Source: Halomonas sp. 1513 (lineage in GTDB: Bacteria; Pseudomonadota; Gammaproteobacteria; Pseudomonadales; Halomonadaceae). From it: DNA of 64,000 nucleotides. Position 1 is the first letter of the stretch; the number at the start of each line of letters is the position of its first letter. Under the pieces are notes generated by a model, which did no database searches, was not told the origin of the DNA, and saw only the letters and a list, made by a program, of their open reading frames with translations. This document shows positions 61,998-64,000 of the stretch, piece by piece. The DNA lies in assembly GCA_001971685.1 (NCBI GenBank), contig CP019326.1, positions 1,860,001 through 1,924,000 of the forward strand. Reading direction: 5' to 3'. Made by a program: the position numbers and the translations under genes.

Positions 61998-62014
61998 CAG
62001 ACATCTGATGTCTG
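61998..62014. promoter_or_regulatory. Palindromic operator candidate between asparaginase and FadR-type regulator
   Basis: CAGACATC-T-GATGTCTG is a perfect 8-bp inverted repeat around one base. It lies 26 nt upstream of the asparaginase start and 113 nt upstream of the regulator start. A second TCTGATGTCATG copy follows at 62011. FCD-type GntR regulators bind short palindromes of this kind in divergent regions. Confidence 0.5.
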
Positions 62015-62126
62015 ATGTCATGTGGTTTATACTAGTCAGGAATTTGGCATCCTTGCAAGCTAGGCTTGGCAACGTCCTAATGTCGTTTTGGTAGCATGCG
62101 CTCTGGCGCTAACAGTGAGATACCCC

Positions 62127-62858
62127 ATGAGTCTGAATCCCCGGCTTGCCACACGGCCCCTCTCGAACGACTCCTTCAGCGGCTCCATCGAGCGCAGCTC
62201 CGTCGCCATGCAGATCCTCGAGCGGATCAAGACCGCGTTGATCCGAGGGGAGCTTCAGCCAGGCGACTACCTGCCATCGGAGAGCGAGCTCACCCACAGC
62301 CTGGGCATCGGCAAGTCGAGTGTGCGCGAGGCGATCAAGATGCTGCAGGCGATCGGCGTGGTGGAAGTGCGCCGCGGGCAGGGCACGGTGATTCGCCGCG
62401 AGCCGGGGGACCCGCTGGTCGATCCGATGGCCTTCGGCATGATCCTCGCCCGGGGCATGACCCGCGACGTGATGGAGTTTCGCCTGATGTTCGAGCCGGC
62501 CTACACCCTCCAGGCGATGCATAACGCCACGCCGGAGGATCACGCGCGGATTCGCCAGGCCATCGAGGCCATGGAGGCGGCTATCGCCAACGGCGAACAG
62601 ACCGCCCATCACGACGTAGCCTTCCATCGCGCGATCTTGGCGGCGACCCACAATCCGATGACCATCAGGGTCGGCGAGACGCTGATCCAGCTGATCGAAG
62701 CCGCACTCGAGACCCCGATGCAGACGCTGCCCGAGGTGGCCCTGAAGGACCACAAGGCAATCTATGCCGCATTCCAGGCCGGCGACGCGGCGGGGGTCCA
62801 GGCCGCCATTGAGGTGAGCAGCGAGAGCTGGGAAACCAACCTCACCTATGTGGATTAG
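62127..62858 (+). CDS. FadR/GntR-family (FCD) transcriptional regulator
   Basis: The 243-residue protein has a GntR winged helix (QILERIKTALIRGELQPGDYLPSESELTHSLGIGKSSVREAIKMLQAIGVVEVRRGQGTVI, about 28-88) and an all-helical FCD effector domain with the metal-binding HHDVAFHRAI histidines. It is divergent from the asparaginase-led amide cluster and most likely controls it. The start at 62127 was chosen to give MSLNPRLATRPL; an upstream start at 62088 is possible. Confidence 0.85.
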   Translation: MSLNPRLATRPLSNDSFSGSIERSSVAMQILERIKTALIRGELQPGDYLPSESELTHSLGIGKSSVREAIKMLQAIGVVEVRRGQGTVIRREPGDPLVDPMAFGMILARGMTRDVMEFRLMFEPAYTLQAMHNATPEDHARIRQAIEAMEAAIANGEQTAHHDVAFHRAILAATHNPMTIRVGETLIQLIEAALETPMQTLPEVALKDHKAIYAAFQAGDAAGVQAAIEVSSESWETNLTYVD

Positions 62859-62867
62859 CATGTGGCT

Positions 62868-62998
62868 GCAATCGCGAATAAATTCGCTCCCATAGGGATA
62901 TGGCGCCAAGGCTAATCAGTGGCAGTTTTAGCCGCGATGGGGTGGGTTTGGCCTGGCAGCGCTGCGCGCTGCAATCGCGACTGAAGTCGCTCCTACAC
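62868..62998. repeat. REP-like repeats between regulator genes
   Basis: AATCGCGAATAAATTCGCTCCCATAGGG (62872 on) and GGCAGCGCTGCGCGCTGCAATCGCGACTGAAGTCGCTCCTAC (about 62956-62997) are two copies of the same family, joined by GGCGCCAAGG. The right copy ends 17 nt before the LysR start. Confidence 0.65.
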
Positions 62999-63014
62999 TA
63001 AAATAGAGCTATGT

Positions 63015-63944
63015 ATGGAAATCCCTCACCAGCGCTTGATCTACTTCCAGCTGACGGTGGAGACCGGTTCGATCCGGGCGGCGGCGTCGCGGCTGGATAT
63101 CGCCGCCTCGGCGGTGAGCCGGCAGATCGGGCTGCTCGAGACGGCGCTGGATGCCAGCTTGCTGGAACGCCGCCGCGACGGCGTGCGGCCGACGCCGGTG
63201 GGGGAGATGCTGCTCGACTACTGCCAGCGCCGCACGCTGCTCGACCGCGAGTTCAGCGATGCGCTGGATGCCTACCAGCGCCTGGAGACCGGGCAGATCA
63301 CGCTGTGTATCGGCGAGGGCTTCGTGGGTGACGTGATCGACCACCCGCTGCGCGAATTCACCGAGGCGCACCGCGGCGTGCGCCTGGAGGTGGATACCGG
63401 CAGTACCAAGCAGATCATCGAGTCGGTGGTCAACGACGAGGCGCATATCGGCTTGATGTACCACGAGCAGGTGCATCCGCATCTGCGCTTCTGGTGCTCG
63501 ACGCGACAGCCGCTGGTGCTGCTGATGTCGCCCTGCCATGCCCTGGCCGGCGACAGCACGCCGCTGACCATCGAGCAGCTGGCGACCCATTCCATGGCGC
63601 TGTGGCATCCCGGCCACGGGGTCAGGTCGCTGGTGGATGCGGCGTTTCGCGAGGCCGGCCACCGGCCGGTGGTGGGCATTCAGACCGGCTCGCTGGAGGT
63701 GCTCAAGCACTCGGCGCGGGCCTCGCTGTGCGTGACGCTACTGCCGCGCTTTGCCGCGGCCAGGGAGCTCGAGGAGGGCACCCTGGTGGCGCGCGATGTG
63801 GTGGGGCGCCGCTTCAGCGAGGCCAACGCGCACATGGTGACACGGGTCGGCCGGCGGATGCCGCGGGCGGCGCTGCAGCTGCTGCGGCACTTGCAGCACT
63901 GGATGAGCGCCTTTCGCTGCGACGACCCGCCCGCCAGGCGTTGA
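63015..63944 (+). CDS. LysR-family transcriptional regulator
   Basis: The 309-residue protein begins with a LysR helix-turn-helix (LIYFQLTVETGSIRAAASRLDIAASAVSRQIGLLETAL) and has a typical effector-binding domain with GQITLCIGEGFVGDVIDHPL. The target is unknown because its neighbour to the right is cut off. The upstream region is filled by REP-like repeats, leaving little room for an operator on that side. Confidence 0.85.
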   Translation: MEIPHQRLIYFQLTVETGSIRAAASRLDIAASAVSRQIGLLETALDASLLERRRDGVRPTPVGEMLLDYCQRRTLLDREFSDALDAYQRLETGQITLCIGEGFVGDVIDHPLREFTEAHRGVRLEVDTGSTKQIIESVVNDEAHIGLMYHEQVHPHLRFWCSTRQPLVLLMSPCHALAGDSTPLTIEQLATHSMALWHPGHGVRSLVDAAFREAGHRPVVGIQTGSLEVLKHSARASLCVTLLPRFAAARELEEGTLVARDVVGRRFSEANAHMVTRVGRRMPRAALQLLRHLQHWMSAFRCDDPPARR

Positions 63945-63954
63945 GCGTGACGGC

Positions 63955-64000
63955 CTAGTGGCTGCCGTAGCCCATGGCGGCGCTGGCCTTGGCCGCGGTC
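63955..64000 (-). CDS. C-terminal end of an unidentified minus-strand gene
   Basis: On the minus strand the last 14 codons read TAAKASAAMGYGSH followed by TAG at 63957-63955. The reading frame continues past the window end. It is convergent with the LysR gene. Too little is visible to name the protein. Confidence 0.35.
   Translation of the reverse strand, partial: TAAKASAAMGYGSH

Overview
The window looks like chromosomal DNA of a GC-rich, metabolically versatile gammaproteobacterium, most likely in or near the Halomonadaceae. This is inferred from an MvaT-type nucleoid protein, several TRAP carriers, sugar-acid, guanidino-compound and amide catabolic clusters, and an REP-like interspersed repeat built around GTGGGAGCGAATTCATTCGCGA. 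No rRNA, tRNA, CRISPR array or intact insertion sequence was seen.

Left part (1-18.6 kb), mostly minus strand. A non-phosphorylative sugar-acid cluster (UxaA-type dehydratase fragment, FAH-family hydrolase, SDR, semialdehyde dehydrogenase) is followed by bioA with a BirA-type operator and by an mvaT-like gene. Next comes a guanidino cluster: 2-ketoarginine decarboxylase-like, aldehyde dehydrogenase, YjiH-type carrier and guanidinobutyrase/agmatinase. It reads leftward from a near-consensus sigma-54 promoter and faces a divergent PAS-AAA+ sigma-54 activator. Then come housekeeping and stress genes: a Spy/CpxP-like protein, a beta-CASP hydrolase, a MntA-HepT pair, YqhA-like, CNNM-type and pgpA.

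Centre (18.6-42 kb): an extracellular-polysaccharide locus on the plus strand. Its leader carries an exact GGCGGTAGCGTG ops element. ugd is followed by a second nucleotidyltransferase/HEPN module bounded by a duplicated ugd 3' end, then cysQ and a UDP-glucuronate epimerase. From about 23.6 to 31.9 kb the DNA turns strongly AT-rich and encodes a teichoic-acid-like set: two TagD-type cytidylyltransferases, two CDP-glycerol glycerophosphotransferase-like proteins, two long LicD-like proteins and a HIT protein, with an IS3-family fossil inside. GC-rich genes then resume: part of an alginate-lyase-like gene, a membrane/kinase-like fusion, GT2, PssD/PssE, a Wzy/ligase and a WbaP/WcaJ-type priming transferase, ending at a strong terminator. 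A pyruvyltransferase-like gene (opposite strand), a GT9 and a GT2 follow.

Right part (42-64 kb): an accessory catabolic region. A TRAP carrier is followed by TPP enzyme, HyuA, HyuB, aminotransferase and LysR. Next are a HipBA module with an operator-like inverted repeat, a VapC fossil, a periplasmic protein/diguanylate cyclase pair, and an amide cluster (amidase, RidA, M20 amidohydrolase, N-terminally deleted TRAP permease, asparaginase) with a divergent FadR-type regulator. A LysR gene closes the window.

The strongest leads are the glycerol-phosphate capsule island with its ops leader, the ugd-flanked HEPN/MNT insertion, the membrane-pseudokinase fusion gene, the sigma-54 guanidino regulon and the HyuAB/TPP/aminotransferase operon.
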